A stretch of 44,045 bases of DNA from JBHGAV01 sp041946685 (GCA_041946685.1 JBHGAV010000035.1:1-44045); one strand, 5' to 3'. Shown: positions 31,680 to 41,354, counted from the first letter of the stretch. A program made the numbers and translations. The notes: generated by a model not told the origin, from the letters alone.

Positions 31680-33253
31680 CCATTCTTGGAATCGGCGGCC
31701 TGCTGAACGACGCCGCTTGCGCGGTGCTCAAGGACGGCGCGCTGGTCGCCGCAGTCGAACAGAAGAAAGTGGCGCGGCGTTTCCAGCCTGGCGAGCTTCC
31801 TGCGGACGCCATCGCCTCATGCCTGGAGATCGGCCGCGTTGAAGCCGCGGAGGTGGACTGCGTCGCTATCGTCCGCCCGTTCACGCTCGGACCGGAGGCG
31901 CCCATCCAGCTCCAGTTGAGGGACATGTTCCCCCGCAGCGAGGTGGTGCTGGTGGAGCACCACGTGGCTCACGCCGCCTCGGCCGCCTTCGCCTCGCCTT
32001 TCGAGAACGCGACGGCGCTGACGTTGGACCGTCACGGCGACTTCCGCTGCGGCGCCCGGTGGAAGGCCAGCGGCTCGCAGTTGACGCTGGACAAGGAGCT
32101 GTATCATCCGGACTCGCTCGGGGAACTGTACGGCCGCGTGACGGCGCTGCTGGGCTTTGAGCCGGAGGCCGACGAACACAAGGTGCAGTGGCTGGCGACT
32201 TCCGGCGACGATCGCTTCCACGAGCTTTTCCAGGAGGTGGTCACCATCCGTGACGGCGGCTGGCCGCGCATCGACCGCACATTCCTTCACGGGGAGCGCA
32301 CCAGCGGCGGCGGCTTCGGCCCGAAGTTCTACAAGAGGCTGGGTCTCAAGAACGGGGCCGAAATCCCGGCGCCCATGAAGGCACCGCTGGCGGCCGGACT
32401 CCAGCACGCGGTGGAGCGCGCGGTCATCGAGATGGCGGGCGATGGCGACAACCTGTGCCTGGCCGGCGGGCTGGCGCTGAACGTGCTCCTGGTGGCGGCG
32501 CTGGAACGCAGCGGGCGCTGGAAGAACGTGTTCGTGCAGCCGGCCGCGGGCAATGCAGGGACGGCGCTCGGCGCGGTTCTTCACGCCTGGCACCAGGTGT
32601 TGCACCAGACCCGGCGCGTATCCTTCGGCGACCTGTGCCTGGGGCCGAGCTACACGGCCGAGCAAACCAAACAGGTGCTGGAGAACTGCAAGCTGAACTT
32701 CCGCTACCTGCTCACCACGGGCGAATTGATCGAGATGGCGGTGCGCGAGCTGAACGATCAGAAGATCGTCGCCTGGATGCACGGCCGCATGGAATTCGGG
32801 CCGCGCGCGCTCGGCAACCGCAGCATCCTGGCCTCGCCGCTCAACCCCTATTCGACCGAGAATCTGAACATCTACATCAAGCGCCGCGAGCCGTTCCGAA
32901 AGTTTGCGGCTTCCGTTCCGGAGGAGTTAGCCGGCCAGTACTTCGAGATCGGGCCGAATGCACGCTACCTGGCCACCGTGGGCCGCGTTCGGCCGGGCGA
33001 GCGCAAGAACTTCGAGAGTGCCATCCTGGGGAGCGATTTGGTGCGCGTTCACACCGTGCGCCGGGAGGAGAACCCATTGTTCTGGGAGCTGCTTCAAGCC
33101 ACCGGAAAGGCTACGGGACTGCCCGTGCTGTACAACACTTCCTTCAACCTTTTCGGCGACCCCATGGTTTGCTCCCCGCGCGACGCGGTGCGGAGCTTCT
33201 ACTCCTCGGGCATCGACTCCATGTTCGCCGGGAGCTTCTTCCTGACAAAATAG
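31676..33253 (+). CDS. Carbamoyltransferase, NodU/CmcH/TobZ family
   Basis: A 525-residue enzyme of the family that transfers carbamoyl from carbamoyl phosphate, via carbamoyl-adenylate, to a hydroxyl or amine of a small molecule. It has ILGIGGLLNDAACAVLKDG at the start and EHHVAHAASAAF at 94-105 with the metal/substrate His residues. It continues with LTLDRHGD, NLCLAGGLALNV, HGRMEFGPRALGNRSILA and PVLYNTSFN. The Kae1/TsaD-like N-domain and the family C-domain are both complete. No recognisable antibiotic or nodulation cluster surrounds it; it is coupled to glnS by an ATGA overlap. Substrate unknown. Confidence 0.88.
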   Translation: MTILGIGGLLNDAACAVLKDGALVAAVEQKKVARRFQPGELPADAIASCLEIGRVEAAEVDCVAIVRPFTLGPEAPIQLQLRDMFPRSEVVLVEHHVAHAASAAFASPFENATALTLDRHGDFRCGARWKASGSQLTLDKELYHPDSLGELYGRVTALLGFEPEADEHKVQWLATSGDDRFHELFQEVVTIRDGGWPRIDRTFLHGERTSGGGFGPKFYKRLGLKNGAEIPAPMKAPLAAGLQHAVERAVIEMAGDGDNLCLAGGLALNVLLVAALERSGRWKNVFVQPAAGNAGTALGAVLHAWHQVLHQTRRVSFGDLCLGPSYTAEQTKQVLENCKLNFRYLLTTGELIEMAVRELNDQKIVAWMHGRMEFGPRALGNRSILASPLNPYSTENLNIYIKRREPFRKFAASVPEELAGQYFEIGPNARYLATVGRVRPGERKNFESAILGSDLVRVHTVRREENPLFWELLQATGKATGLPVLYNTSFNLFGDPMVCSPRDAVRSFYSSGIDSMFAGSFFLTK

Positions 33254-33272
33254 GGCGAGGCACGCCTCGCCC
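33253..33272. terminator. GC-rich hairpin between convergent genes
   Basis: GGGCGAGG (33253-33260) and CCTCGCCC (33265-33272) form a perfect 8-bp stem around a CACG loop, filling the whole gap between the carbamoyltransferase stop (plus) and the ABC ATPase stop (minus). There is no long T-run on either side, so termination is inferred from position and stability only. It could instead be a small dispersed palindromic repeat. Confidence 0.5.
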
Positions 33273-34010
33273 CTACTTGATGCGTTCGTCGCGCTCGACC
33301 TTGCCGTCGCGGACGTGGATCACGCGGTGGGCGTACATGGCGATGTCGTGCTCGTGCGTCACCAGCACGATGGTGTTGCCCTGCTGATAGAGGCGGTCGA
33401 ACAGGCCCATGATCTCGTTGCCCGTGGCCGAGTCCAGGTTGCCCGTTGGCTCGTCGGCCAGCAGGATCGACGGGTTGTTCACCAGCGCCCGGGCGATGGC
33501 CACCCTCTGGCGCTGGCCTCCGGACAGCTCGCTGGGCTTGTGGTGCATCCGGTCTTCCAGGTCCACCATGCGAAGGGCGGCCTTGGCCCGCTCGCTGCGG
33601 ACGTCGGAGGGGAGGCCGCCGTAAATCAACGGCAGCTCGACGTTGTGAAGCGCCGTCGCGCGCGGCAACAGGTTGAAGGTCTGAAAGACGAAGCCGATCT
33701 CCTTGTTACGGATGCGGGCCAGGTCGTCGTCGGTCAGTTCGCTCACCAGGTAGCCGTTGATGTAGTACTGGCCGCTGGTGGGTGTGTCCAGACACCCGAT
33801 CAGGTTCATCAGGGTCGACTTACCCGAGCCGGAGGGGCCCATAATCGCGACGTACTCGCCGCGCTTGATCGTGATGTCGACTCCGGAAACCGCGTGGATT
33901 TCCTGGTCGCCCATGAGGTACGTCTTCCAGAGGTCATAGGTCTGGATGACGACGGCCTCCCGCCTCAGTTGCTCACCACGCTCGGTCACTTCTGCTACTG
34001 CTTTTGCCAT
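33273..34010 (-). CDS. ABC transporter ATPase, MacB/LolD type
   Basis: A 245-residue nucleotide-binding protein: Walker A GPSGSGKST (58-66), Q-loop Gln110 (FVFQTFNLLPR), signature LSGGQRQRVAIARAL (from 162), Walker B ILLADEP (182-188, catalytic Glu187), D-loop and switch His219 (VTHEHD). The sequence around GCLDTPTSG and the EIGFVFQ segment match the MacB/LolD/FtsE family, which powers macrolide export or lipoprotein release. It starts 35 bases after the adaptor gene on the same strand. The matching permease is not adjacent: the next gene is convergent. Confidence 0.92.
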   Translation of the reverse strand: MAKAVAEVTERGEQLRREAVVIQTYDLWKTYLMGDQEIHAVSGVDITIKRGEYVAIMGPSGSGKSTLMNLIGCLDTPTSGQYYINGYLVSELTDDDLARIRNKEIGFVFQTFNLLPRATALHNVELPLIYGGLPSDVRSERAKAALRMVDLEDRMHHKPSELSGGQRQRVAIARALVNNPSILLADEPTGNLDSATGNEIMGLFDRLYQQGNTIVLVTHEHDIAMYAHRVIHVRDGKVERDERIK

Positions 34011-34045
34011 GTCTCGCTCTTTCTACCGTCTGATAATCTTCGGGC

Positions 34046-35461
34046 TCACTCCGATTTCACCGCCGCCTGGTTGTCCACCTTCACCCGCGCCTCGTTGCGC
34101 ATGGTGCGAATCACCTTGTAGCTGCCGGTAACGATCTCCTCGCCTTCCTTCAAGCCGCCGAGAACCTCGATGTCGGTGGCTCCGGTGATGCCGGTCTTCA
34201 CCTCGCGGAAGACCGCCTTGCCGCCGGCAACCACGAACACCCCCTGCAACTCCTCCTTACGGGCTTTCTCCTCGGCGGGGGTCAGCTTAGCCGCCGCCTG
34301 TACGCCCTTAGTGCCCACCGGCTCCAGGTCGCCCCTCTGCCGGATGGTCAAGGCCTGAATGGGGATGGTCAGCGCGTTGGCCCGGGTGGAAGTGGTGATC
34401 TTGGCCGAGCAGGACAAGCCCGGGCGGATCTCCGGGGAGGGATCTTCCAGCGCGATCACCACCTTGAAGTCCTTGGCTTCCTGGCTGGAGATGGCGCTCT
34501 GGGAGGCAGCCAGTCCCGTGGAGCGCAGGATGGCCGTGTTTCCGATCTCCATCACGTGCCCCTTGAAGGTCCGGTTCGGGATGGCGTCGATGGTGACTTC
34601 CGCGCGCTGGTCAAGGGCCATGTTCACAATGTCGGTCTCGTCCACCTTGACCTCGGCCGTGATCAGGGACATGTCCGCGATGGTCATGATCAGGCTGGCC
34701 GCGGAGTTCTGGATTCCCGGCACCACCGTCTCGCCGACACGGACCGGGAGGTTGGTGACCACGCCGTCCAGGGGGGAGACGGCGGAATGCTTGTCGAGCA
34801 CGTCGGACACGCGCTGAACCGTGGCTTTCACCTGGGCCACCCTCTTCTGCGAACTGGCGAGCGAGGAGGCGACCTGGGCCCGCTGGGCGTTGGCCTGCGC
34901 CAGCCGGGCCGAGGCTTCCCTCAGCGAAGCGCTGGCCGAATCGTAAGCGGCCTTGCGCTGGTCGAACTCCTGGCGCGCGATCAGCTTGTCGTCGAACAAC
35001 TGCTGCGCACGGTCGAAATCCAGCTTGGCCCGCTCGAGCTCCGCCCTGGAGCGGTCCACGGCCGCCTGGATGGTTCTCAGGTTTTCGTCGGCGGCCTTGA
35101 CGGCCGCTTCGGCCGCCGCAGCGTCGGCCTCCGCGGAGCTGAGGGCTGCCTGTTGAGCGTGCACGTCGGCCGTCGCCTGCACCGCTTCCAGGCGGGCGAG
35201 CAACTGGCCCTTCCGCACATGTTCGCCCTCTCTCACCAGGATGTCGGTGAGGCGCCCCATAACGTTGGCGCCGATGTTGACGTAGTTGCGCGGCTTGACC
35301 TCACCGGAAGCAGTGACGACGGAGGAGATGTCCTGCGTGACTACGGTTCCCGTCTGGACAGTAACTATATCCGCCCGGCTCTTCTTGACTCCATAGAGTA
35401 CACCCGCGCCCAGGACCGCTACCACAAGAATGGCCAGCCAGATTTTCCACTTGTTCTTCAC
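34046..35461 (-). CDS. MacA/HlyD-type periplasmic adaptor protein
   Basis: A 471-residue protein with an N-terminal membrane anchor (about residues 8-25), a lipoyl half (GRLTDILVREGEHVRKGQLLARLE), and a very long coiled-coil hairpin (about 95-225, Ala/Arg/Gln/Glu-rich heptads). A second lipoyl half (SPLDGVVTNLPVRVGETVVP), a beta-barrel (LDQRAEVTIDAIPNRTFKGHV) and a membrane-proximal domain (ALTIPIQALT, GLKEGEEIVTG) follow. The start is GTG 35461 with only GAGG at a long distance. It precedes the MacB-like ATPase gene, so the pair forms part of a tripartite ABC efflux system; the permease and outer-membrane channel must be elsewhere. Confidence 0.9.
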   Translation of the reverse strand: MKNKWKIWLAILVVAVLGAGVLYGVKKSRADIVTVQTGTVVTQDISSVVTASGEVKPRNYVNIGANVMGRLTDILVREGEHVRKGQLLARLEAVQATADVHAQQAALSSAEADAAAAEAAVKAADENLRTIQAAVDRSRAELERAKLDFDRAQQLFDDKLIARQEFDQRKAAYDSASASLREASARLAQANAQRAQVASSLASSQKRVAQVKATVQRVSDVLDKHSAVSPLDGVVTNLPVRVGETVVPGIQNSAASLIMTIADMSLITAEVKVDETDIVNMALDQRAEVTIDAIPNRTFKGHVMEIGNTAILRSTGLAASQSAISSQEAKDFKVVIALEDPSPEIRPGLSCSAKITTSTRANALTIPIQALTIRQRGDLEPVGTKGVQAAAKLTPAEEKARKEELQGVFVVAGGKAVFREVKTGITGATDIEVLGGLKEGEEIVTGSYKVIRTMRNEARVKVDNQAAVKSE

Positions 35462-35571
35462 GAGATAGGCCTCAACGGCGTTAGACGCGAGAACGGCCCG
35501 AGATGTTCGGCGATTCCGGCCACCTTAATGCTACCACGCGATTGCATGCTTCGATCGATTCTCAAGGCGCC

Positions 35572-36453
<882 letters not shown>

Positions 36454-36753
36454 CCCCTACATAGTAGAACGTCCGGGGCCGTGTGTGGTTACCGATAGAG
36501 GCCAGCCTGGCGGAGGAGCGGTCCAATCTGGTCGGCATGTGATTGATTGCGAGGAAGTTGCACGAAATTGGGTTCGTTTGGCAGAAACGCTCCCCTGCGC
36601 CCGGCAACGGCCGCCCCGGGAGTCATCCTCCCGGTCCGATGATAGCACCTGGCGGGGAGCGGGATCGTTCGCTCACGCTCGCAGCTCGGGGGGGCGTGAT
36701 TCGCTTCTTCGTCAGCGAGGGCCGAGCCAGCTTTCAAAGGGCAGCCGCAACGG
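36454..36753. other. 300-base stretch without a gene
   Basis: Between the accA start and the TIGR03437 relic. No intact reading frame is convincing. Around 36535-36600 the minus strand gives FLPNEPNFVQLPRNQ in one frame and SAKRTQF in another, the kind of short spurious peptides produced by dispersed non-coding repeats in some bacterial genomes; I cannot confirm a repeat from one copy. The probable accA promoter is at the left end. Confidence 0.35.
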
Positions 36754-37118
36754 CTACTTCTTAACGGTCAGCCAAGCCTTCGACGCCGAAGCGTACCCGT
36801 CCTGCGACGCGGTCACCAGGTAATCTCCATCTTCCAGGACCGGGACCACCACGTTGAACTGATTCAATCCGGAAGAAACCAATCCGGCATAGGCCCATCG
36901 AGCATATACTCCACCGACTTACAGGACCGGAAGGAAACTCAAATCCGCCCCGGCTGGCCGACCAGTTCCCCCGAGGCACTGGCCGGAGTGGTCGGCCCGA
37001 ATCCCGTGCCGAACAACATGATCGTCTCCCCCGGTGCGGCGGGTTTCGTCTTCACGCCGGGCAACAGGTATCCCGGCCCGACGAGTGTACCGTCGGCGTG
37101 AACCGCGGCCAGGAAATC
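36754..37118 (-). pseudogene. Broken C-terminal part of a TIGR03437 protein
   Basis: Two minus-strand blocks in different frames give the Solibacter C-terminal domain. The first (about 37118-36940) reads AAVHADGTLVGPGYLLPGVK then PGETIMLFGTGFGPTTP and SGELVGQPG. After a deletion/frameshift the second reads VGGVYARWAYAGLVSSGLNQFNVVVP and DGDYLVTASQDG, ending KAWLTVKK with a TAG at 36754-36756. The order and content match the intact domains elsewhere in the window. The N-terminal part is gone: sequence to the right of 37118 belongs to the IS1380 relic. Confidence 0.75.
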
Positions 37119-37134
37119 TTCACAGCGCCGAAGG

Positions 37135-37845
37135 TAGGAAGAAATGCTGGTGCCGGACATCGAGCGGCAACACAAGCTGGGCAAAGAGGTGGTGTTCCGG
37201 GCCGATGCGGCCTTCACGAAGCCCGAGATCTACGAGGCGCCGTAGGAGCGGGGCACCAAGCACGCCATCCGCATCCCGGCGAATGCCAGCCTCGAGCGGG
37301 ACATCGCGGAGTTCTTGACACGCCCAGTGGGCAGACCCAGCCATCGGCCCTTGGTGAGGTACAAGAGTTGCCACTACTAGGCCGAGAGTTGGAACAAGGT
37401 CCGGCGGGTGGTGCGAAGGTCGAGTTCCACGCTGGAGAGTTGTTCTCCCGCGTCGGGTTCACCGTGACCTGCCTGGAGATGGACAGCCGGGCAGTGGTGC
37501 GGTTCTACAATGAGCGGGGCAGGGCGGAGCAGTGGATCAGAGAATGCAAGCAGGCCGTCAAGATGACCCGCTTGTCCTGCCACCGCTTCCGGTCGAATGA
37601 GGTCCGCCCGTGGCTGAGCGTCATGGCCTGCGGTCTGCGCGACCTTTGGCGGAGGTTGGTGCTGCCAAAGAGGATTGACAACTGGTCGGCTGATCAGCCT
37701 GCAACAACGATTGGCCAAGACGGGCGGGCACCTAGTCAAACATGCCCGCTGCTATTGGCTGTTGCTGGCCGAGAGCCATTTGACGCGGCGGCTGTTTGGG
37801 GCAATGGTGCGGCGGATTGAGGTGCTGCCGGTGCCGTCCGGATAG
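37135..37845 (+). mobile_element. Decayed IS1380-family transposase
   Basis: Successive fragments in three frames match the C-terminal two thirds of IS1380 transposases. Frame one: IERQHKLGKEVVFRADAAFT, then a stop, KHAIRIPANASLERDIAEFL, TRPVGRPSHRPLVRYKS and a second stop (about 37144-37400). Frame two: KVEFHAGELFSRVGFTVTCL, RAVVRFYNERGRAEQWIREC, KMTRLSCHRFRSNEVR (about 37415-37690). Frame three: LISLQQRLAKTGGHLVKHAR and YWLLLAESHLTRRLFGAMVRR, ending at TAG 37843-37845. With two in-frame stops, two frameshifts and the 5' third missing, it cannot make an active enzyme. The left edge abuts the TIGR03437 relic. No terminal inverted repeats could be assigned. Confidence 0.8.
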
Positions 37846-38083
37846 GACGGCGCGGCAGGGTAGCAGATTAGGCCAAGGGAGGCGGAGGGCTGGAGCGGTG
37901 TATGAGAACTCGCCCGAAGTGAGGCATTGCTGGGCCTCCGGACTCTGGCGGCAGAGGCTGGATCAGAAGAACGATCTCAACGGAGGACGTTGGGTGTACA
38001 ATCGATGGTGCCCAGGAAGCCATAACGGAAATCCTGGGGGGAATACTGACACCGACCGAAAGGCCGAGCACGTACCATCTCGA

Positions 38084-38091
38084 GGGGAGGG
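38084..38091 (+). promoter_or_regulatory. Strong Shine-Dalgarno of the SBBP-repeat gene
   Basis: GGGGAGGG eight bases before the ATG at 38100 fixes the start. The leader between the IS1380 relic and this site (37846-38083) contains a TACAAT at 37997-38002 that could be a -10 element, but no -35 match at the right distance; the rest holds nothing I recognise. Confidence 0.6.
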
Positions 38092-38099
38092 ATACGAGC

Positions 38100-41003
38100 A
38101 TGAGCCGAGGCGTTAGTCTTTCGAGTTTTGCATCCTTTGCCTTGTTCGCGGCGCTCACAATTCAATCTCCAGCCAAGGCTCCAACCCGTCACCGGCCGAA
38201 CTCACGCGACGCCCCTGCGGGCCGCACCGCGGCAGCGCAGCTTGACCGGGCCTACGGCAACCTGCCGCTGGCGTTTGAGCCCAACGTGGGGCAGACCGAC
38301 GCCCGGGTGCGCTTTCTGGCCCGTGGCGGGGGCATGACGGCGTTCTTCACGGACTTGGAGGCCGTGATGGTCCTCAGCCGAAGGCGGTCGGCTGAAGATG
38401 TGGCGGACGGACTCGAGCAAGCTGTCGTGCGCATGAGGCTGGCTGGAGCGGATCCGCCGGGGAACGTGGGGGGTCTGGAGCGGCTTCCCGGGGTCAGTAA
38501 CTACTTCCTGGGCAATGACCCGGCGCAGTGGCGCACCGGTGTCCCTCATTATGGGCGTATGAAATACGAGGGAGTCTACCCCGGCATCGACCAGGTGTGG
38601 TACGGGAGTCAGCAGCGGCTGGAATACGACTTCGTGGTGGCCCCCGGGGCGGACCCGAAGCAGATCAAGGTGCGCTACGCAGGGGTTGAGTCCTTGTGGG
38701 TGGACCGAAGCGGCGATTTAGTGCTGAAGACGGCGCTGGGTGAGATACGGCAGCAGAAGCCGCGGGTGTATCAGGAAGCCAACGGAAGACGTGTGGAAGT
38801 GGCAGCGCGGTACACCATCTCCGCACCGAATCAGGTGGCCTTCGAGTTGGCGCGGTACGACCGCACGCGCGAGCTAAGAATCGACCCAGTGAACCTGGCC
38901 TACTCTACCTGCCTTGGCGGAAACGGCGCGGACGAGGGCTACGGAATCGCTGTAGATGCCGCAGGCTCCGCCTATGTCACTGGCTACACCTCTTCCTCCA
39001 ATTTCCCCACTCAGTCGCCGTACCAGGCGACATTCCAGGGCACGGATGTTTTCGTGACGAAACTCTCGCCGGCTGGCAACGCGCTGGTTTACTCAACTTA
39101 CCTGGGAGGCAGCTATACCCCTTCTGGCCTAGGTAGCCTGGGTGGGACCGGAAAGGACATGGCCTACGCGATCGCAGTGGACGCCGCGGGCTCGGCTTAC
39201 GTCACAGGGGCGACCGATTCGACCAACTTCCCGACCCTGTCGGCGTACCAGTCGGCATTCAAGGGAGTCATCTCCGACGCCTTTGTGACGAAGCTAAGCC
39301 CGGCTGGCGACGCGCTTGTCTACTCCACCTACCTGGGCGGAAGCGATGATGACTCGGGTTATGGGATCGCGGTGGACACCGGAGGCTCAGCCTACGTCAC
39401 AGGGCTTACTTGGTCGTGGGACTTCCCCGTTCAGTCTCCTTGGCAACCGACAGAAGCTGGAAGTTGTGACGTTTTCGTGACGAAACTGTCGCCGGCGGGA
39501 AGCGCACTGGTCTATTCCACGTTTCTGGGTGGCAGTGGCAGAGATATGGGTTATGGGATCGCAGTGGACGCCATTGGTTCCGCATATGTCACGGGATTTA
39601 CGGCTTCTACCAACTTTCCCACGCGGTCGCCGTACCAGGCGGCTTTTCAGGGAGTTGAGGACGCCTTCGTGACGAAGCTCTCCGCCGCGGGCAGCGTGTT
39701 GGTCTACTCCACTTATCTGGGCGGAAGCGGCCAGGATGAGGGTCGCGGGATCGCAGTAGACGCGACGGGCTCAGCCTACATCGCTGGCGGGACCCAATCG
39801 AGCAACTTCCCCACTCAGTCGCCGTACCAAGCTATTAATGATCAAACGTACTACAAAGACGAAGCTTTCGTGACAAAACTGTCTCCGTCGGGCAACGCGC
39901 TGGTTTATTCTACCTACCTCGGCGGATATGGCAGGGACACAAGCTACGGGATCGCAGTGGACGCCGCGGGCTCGGCTTACGTCACAGGAGCCACCGAAGG
40001 GGTGAACTTCCCGATCCAGTCGGCGTACCAAGCGACATCCCAGGGTATGAGAGAGGTTTTCGTGACGAAGCTGTCCCCCGCTGGCGACAAACTCGTGTAC
40101 TCCACCTACTTGGGTGGATACGACGATGATGTGGGCCAAGGGATTGCGGTCGACGCGGCTGGTTCGGCCTACATCACTGGGTACAGCTTGCTCAACTTTC
40201 CCACTCAATCGCCATACCAGCCGTCGTTCGCCGGAAGAAACGCGTTCGTAAGCAAACTCCAATACATTCGCGAGCCTGGAATCGCTTTGAACGCGATCGT
40301 CAGCGCTGCTAGCGGTGCCGGTGGTGGTGTGGCCGCGGGCGAAATTGCTGCTCTCTATGGCACAGGTCTAGGCCCGACGGCGGCGGTGGCTGACTCGGGT
40401 TGGGATCCTGTGAGTGGCAAGCTTCCGACGGAGCTCGGAGGCGTCAGCGTGATCTTCGACGGGCAGCCCGCACCTCTGTTCTACGTTTGTGCCGGTCAAA
40501 TTAACGTGCAGGTGCCTTACGAGGTTGCCGGCAAGGCCGCGGTAAGCGTGAGTGTGACTTACAACGGGGCGAGCAGCGCAGCGCTCAGCGTGCCGGTGGT
40601 GGTTTCGCATCCGGGGGTATTCGTATACAACGACCGGGCGATTATCACTAACAATGCCACAGGCGCCCTGATCACCGCCGAGAACCCTATCGCGCGGGGC
40701 GGCGACGTGGTGGTGTGGGCGACAGGGCCGGGGGTGGTGTCGCCGCCGGTGACCACGGGAGCGCCGGTGACGACGCTGAGTTGGGCCTTCAGTCCGCTGG
40801 CGTGGATCGGCGGCAACCTGGTGGACGTGCAGTTTGCAGGGATGACGCCGGGAATGGCGGGACTGATGCAGATCAATCTGAAAGTGCCGCCCGACACACC
40901 GACTGGCGCGAATGTCCCTCTGAAGATTCTGATTAACGGCGCATACGCCCAGGCTTACATCGGTGGAGCGGTGACCAGCAACCTGGCGATTGCCATAAAG
41001 TAG
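38100..41003 (+). CDS. Secreted SBBP-repeat propeller protein with TIGR03437 C-terminal domain
   Basis: A 967-residue exported protein. After a signal-like N-terminus comes a conserved N-domain (about 45-260: LPLAFEPNVGQTDARVRFLA, GVSNYFLGNDPAQWRTGVPH, YEGVYPGIDQVWYG, LEYDFVVAPGADP; DUF7948-like). Seven SBBP (beta-propeller) repeats follow at about 268-722, each with YSTYLGG, GIAVDAAGSAYVTG, NFPTQSPYQ and FVTKLSPAG. The last ~240 residues are a TIGR03437 domain (AAGEIAALYGTGLGPT, YVCAGQINVQVPYEVAGKAA, WATGPGVVSPP, TPGMAGLMQINLKVPPDTP). It is probably surface-located and non-catalytic; the role is unknown. No linked gene on the same strand. Confidence 0.92.
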   Translation: MSRGVSLSSFASFALFAALTIQSPAKAPTRHRPNSRDAPAGRTAAAQLDRAYGNLPLAFEPNVGQTDARVRFLARGGGMTAFFTDLEAVMVLSRRRSAEDVADGLEQAVVRMRLAGADPPGNVGGLERLPGVSNYFLGNDPAQWRTGVPHYGRMKYEGVYPGIDQVWYGSQQRLEYDFVVAPGADPKQIKVRYAGVESLWVDRSGDLVLKTALGEIRQQKPRVYQEANGRRVEVAARYTISAPNQVAFELARYDRTRELRIDPVNLAYSTCLGGNGADEGYGIAVDAAGSAYVTGYTSSSNFPTQSPYQATFQGTDVFVTKLSPAGNALVYSTYLGGSYTPSGLGSLGGTGKDMAYAIAVDAAGSAYVTGATDSTNFPTLSAYQSAFKGVISDAFVTKLSPAGDALVYSTYLGGSDDDSGYGIAVDTGGSAYVTGLTWSWDFPVQSPWQPTEAGSCDVFVTKLSPAGSALVYSTFLGGSGRDMGYGIAVDAIGSAYVTGFTASTNFPTRSPYQAAFQGVEDAFVTKLSAAGSVLVYSTYLGGSGQDEGRGIAVDATGSAYIAGGTQSSNFPTQSPYQAINDQTYYKDEAFVTKLSPSGNALVYSTYLGGYGRDTSYGIAVDAAGSAYVTGATEGVNFPIQSAYQATSQGMREVFVTKLSPAGDKLVYSTYLGGYDDDVGQGIAVDAAGSAYITGYSLLNFPTQSPYQPSFAGRNAFVSKLQYIREPGIALNAIVSAASGAGGGVAAGEIAALYGTGLGPTAAVADSGWDPVSGKLPTELGGVSVIFDGQPAPLFYVCAGQINVQVPYEVAGKAAVSVSVTYNGASSAALSVPVVVSHPGVFVYNDRAIITNNATGALITAENPIARGGDVVVWATGPGVVSPPVTTGAPVTTLSWAFSPLAWIGGNLVDVQFAGMTPGMAGLMQINLKVPPDTPTGANVPLKILINGAYAQAYIGGAVTSNLAIAIK
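38901..40264 (+). repeat. Seven tandem in-gene repeats encoding SBBP units
   Basis: Imperfect direct repeats of about 185-230 bases, each beginning with the codons for YST-LGG and containing near-identical stretches for GIAVDAAGSAYVTG and VTKLSPAGNALVYS. The second unit has an insertion near its start (SYTPSGLGSLGG). Neighbouring units share long identical DNA words (for example around atcgcagtggacgc), so the array is prone to unequal recombination. Confidence 0.9.
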
Positions 41004-41156
41004 TGGGCCTCGCCGGCATGTGGACTGAAAAGCACGGAGGTGGGACCCCCGCTGTCTACCACGAGCTGAGGGGCGGAAGAAGCTGTTCCCTCGGTTGCAG
41101 AGTCACATATCGTGCCGGTGAGAAGATGGCAACCTCAAGACTCCGTTCTTGCAGTA

Positions 41157-41354
41157 GAAGATCTCCGAGACTTTGCGGGGGTTCATACCCATGATGCGGC
41201 TCTTCAGGATCAGCGTGTAAGTCTTGCTGGCCCGCCCGCGCACGTCGCCCCATCCGGAGATGCCCTGGTTGGTGTCAAGAGGGGCGAGGCACCGGTAGTC
41301 GGCCTCGCAGGGGGCCGAGGCGATGAGGATACGCATGTCGGTAATCCTGATTAG
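41157..41354 (-). pseudogene. N-terminal relic of an enolase-superfamily (mandelate racemase/muconate lactonizing) gene
   Basis: The minus strand reads IRITDMRI, then DTNQGISGWGDVRGRASKTY and TLILKSRIMGMNPRKVSEIF, which matches the capping-domain start of mandelate racemase/muconate-lactonizing enzymes ('DT-QGI-GWGEVRDGASKTYAL-LKS-LLG-NP-NVD-IF'). The catalytic barrel is completely absent; the frame stops at 41103. It lies in the 418-base gap between the SBBP gene and the SMP-30 gene; the rest of that gap (41004-41156 and 41355-41421) shows nothing else. Confidence 0.65.

Noticed and set aside
37098..37820. Intact 240-codon gene in the IS1380 region
   Set aside because: Only its middle part matches the transposase. 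Its start and end are out-of-frame translations of a frameshifted relic.
38901..40264. CRISPR-like repeat array
   Set aside because: Repeats are long, imperfect, in frame and encode SBBP propeller units.
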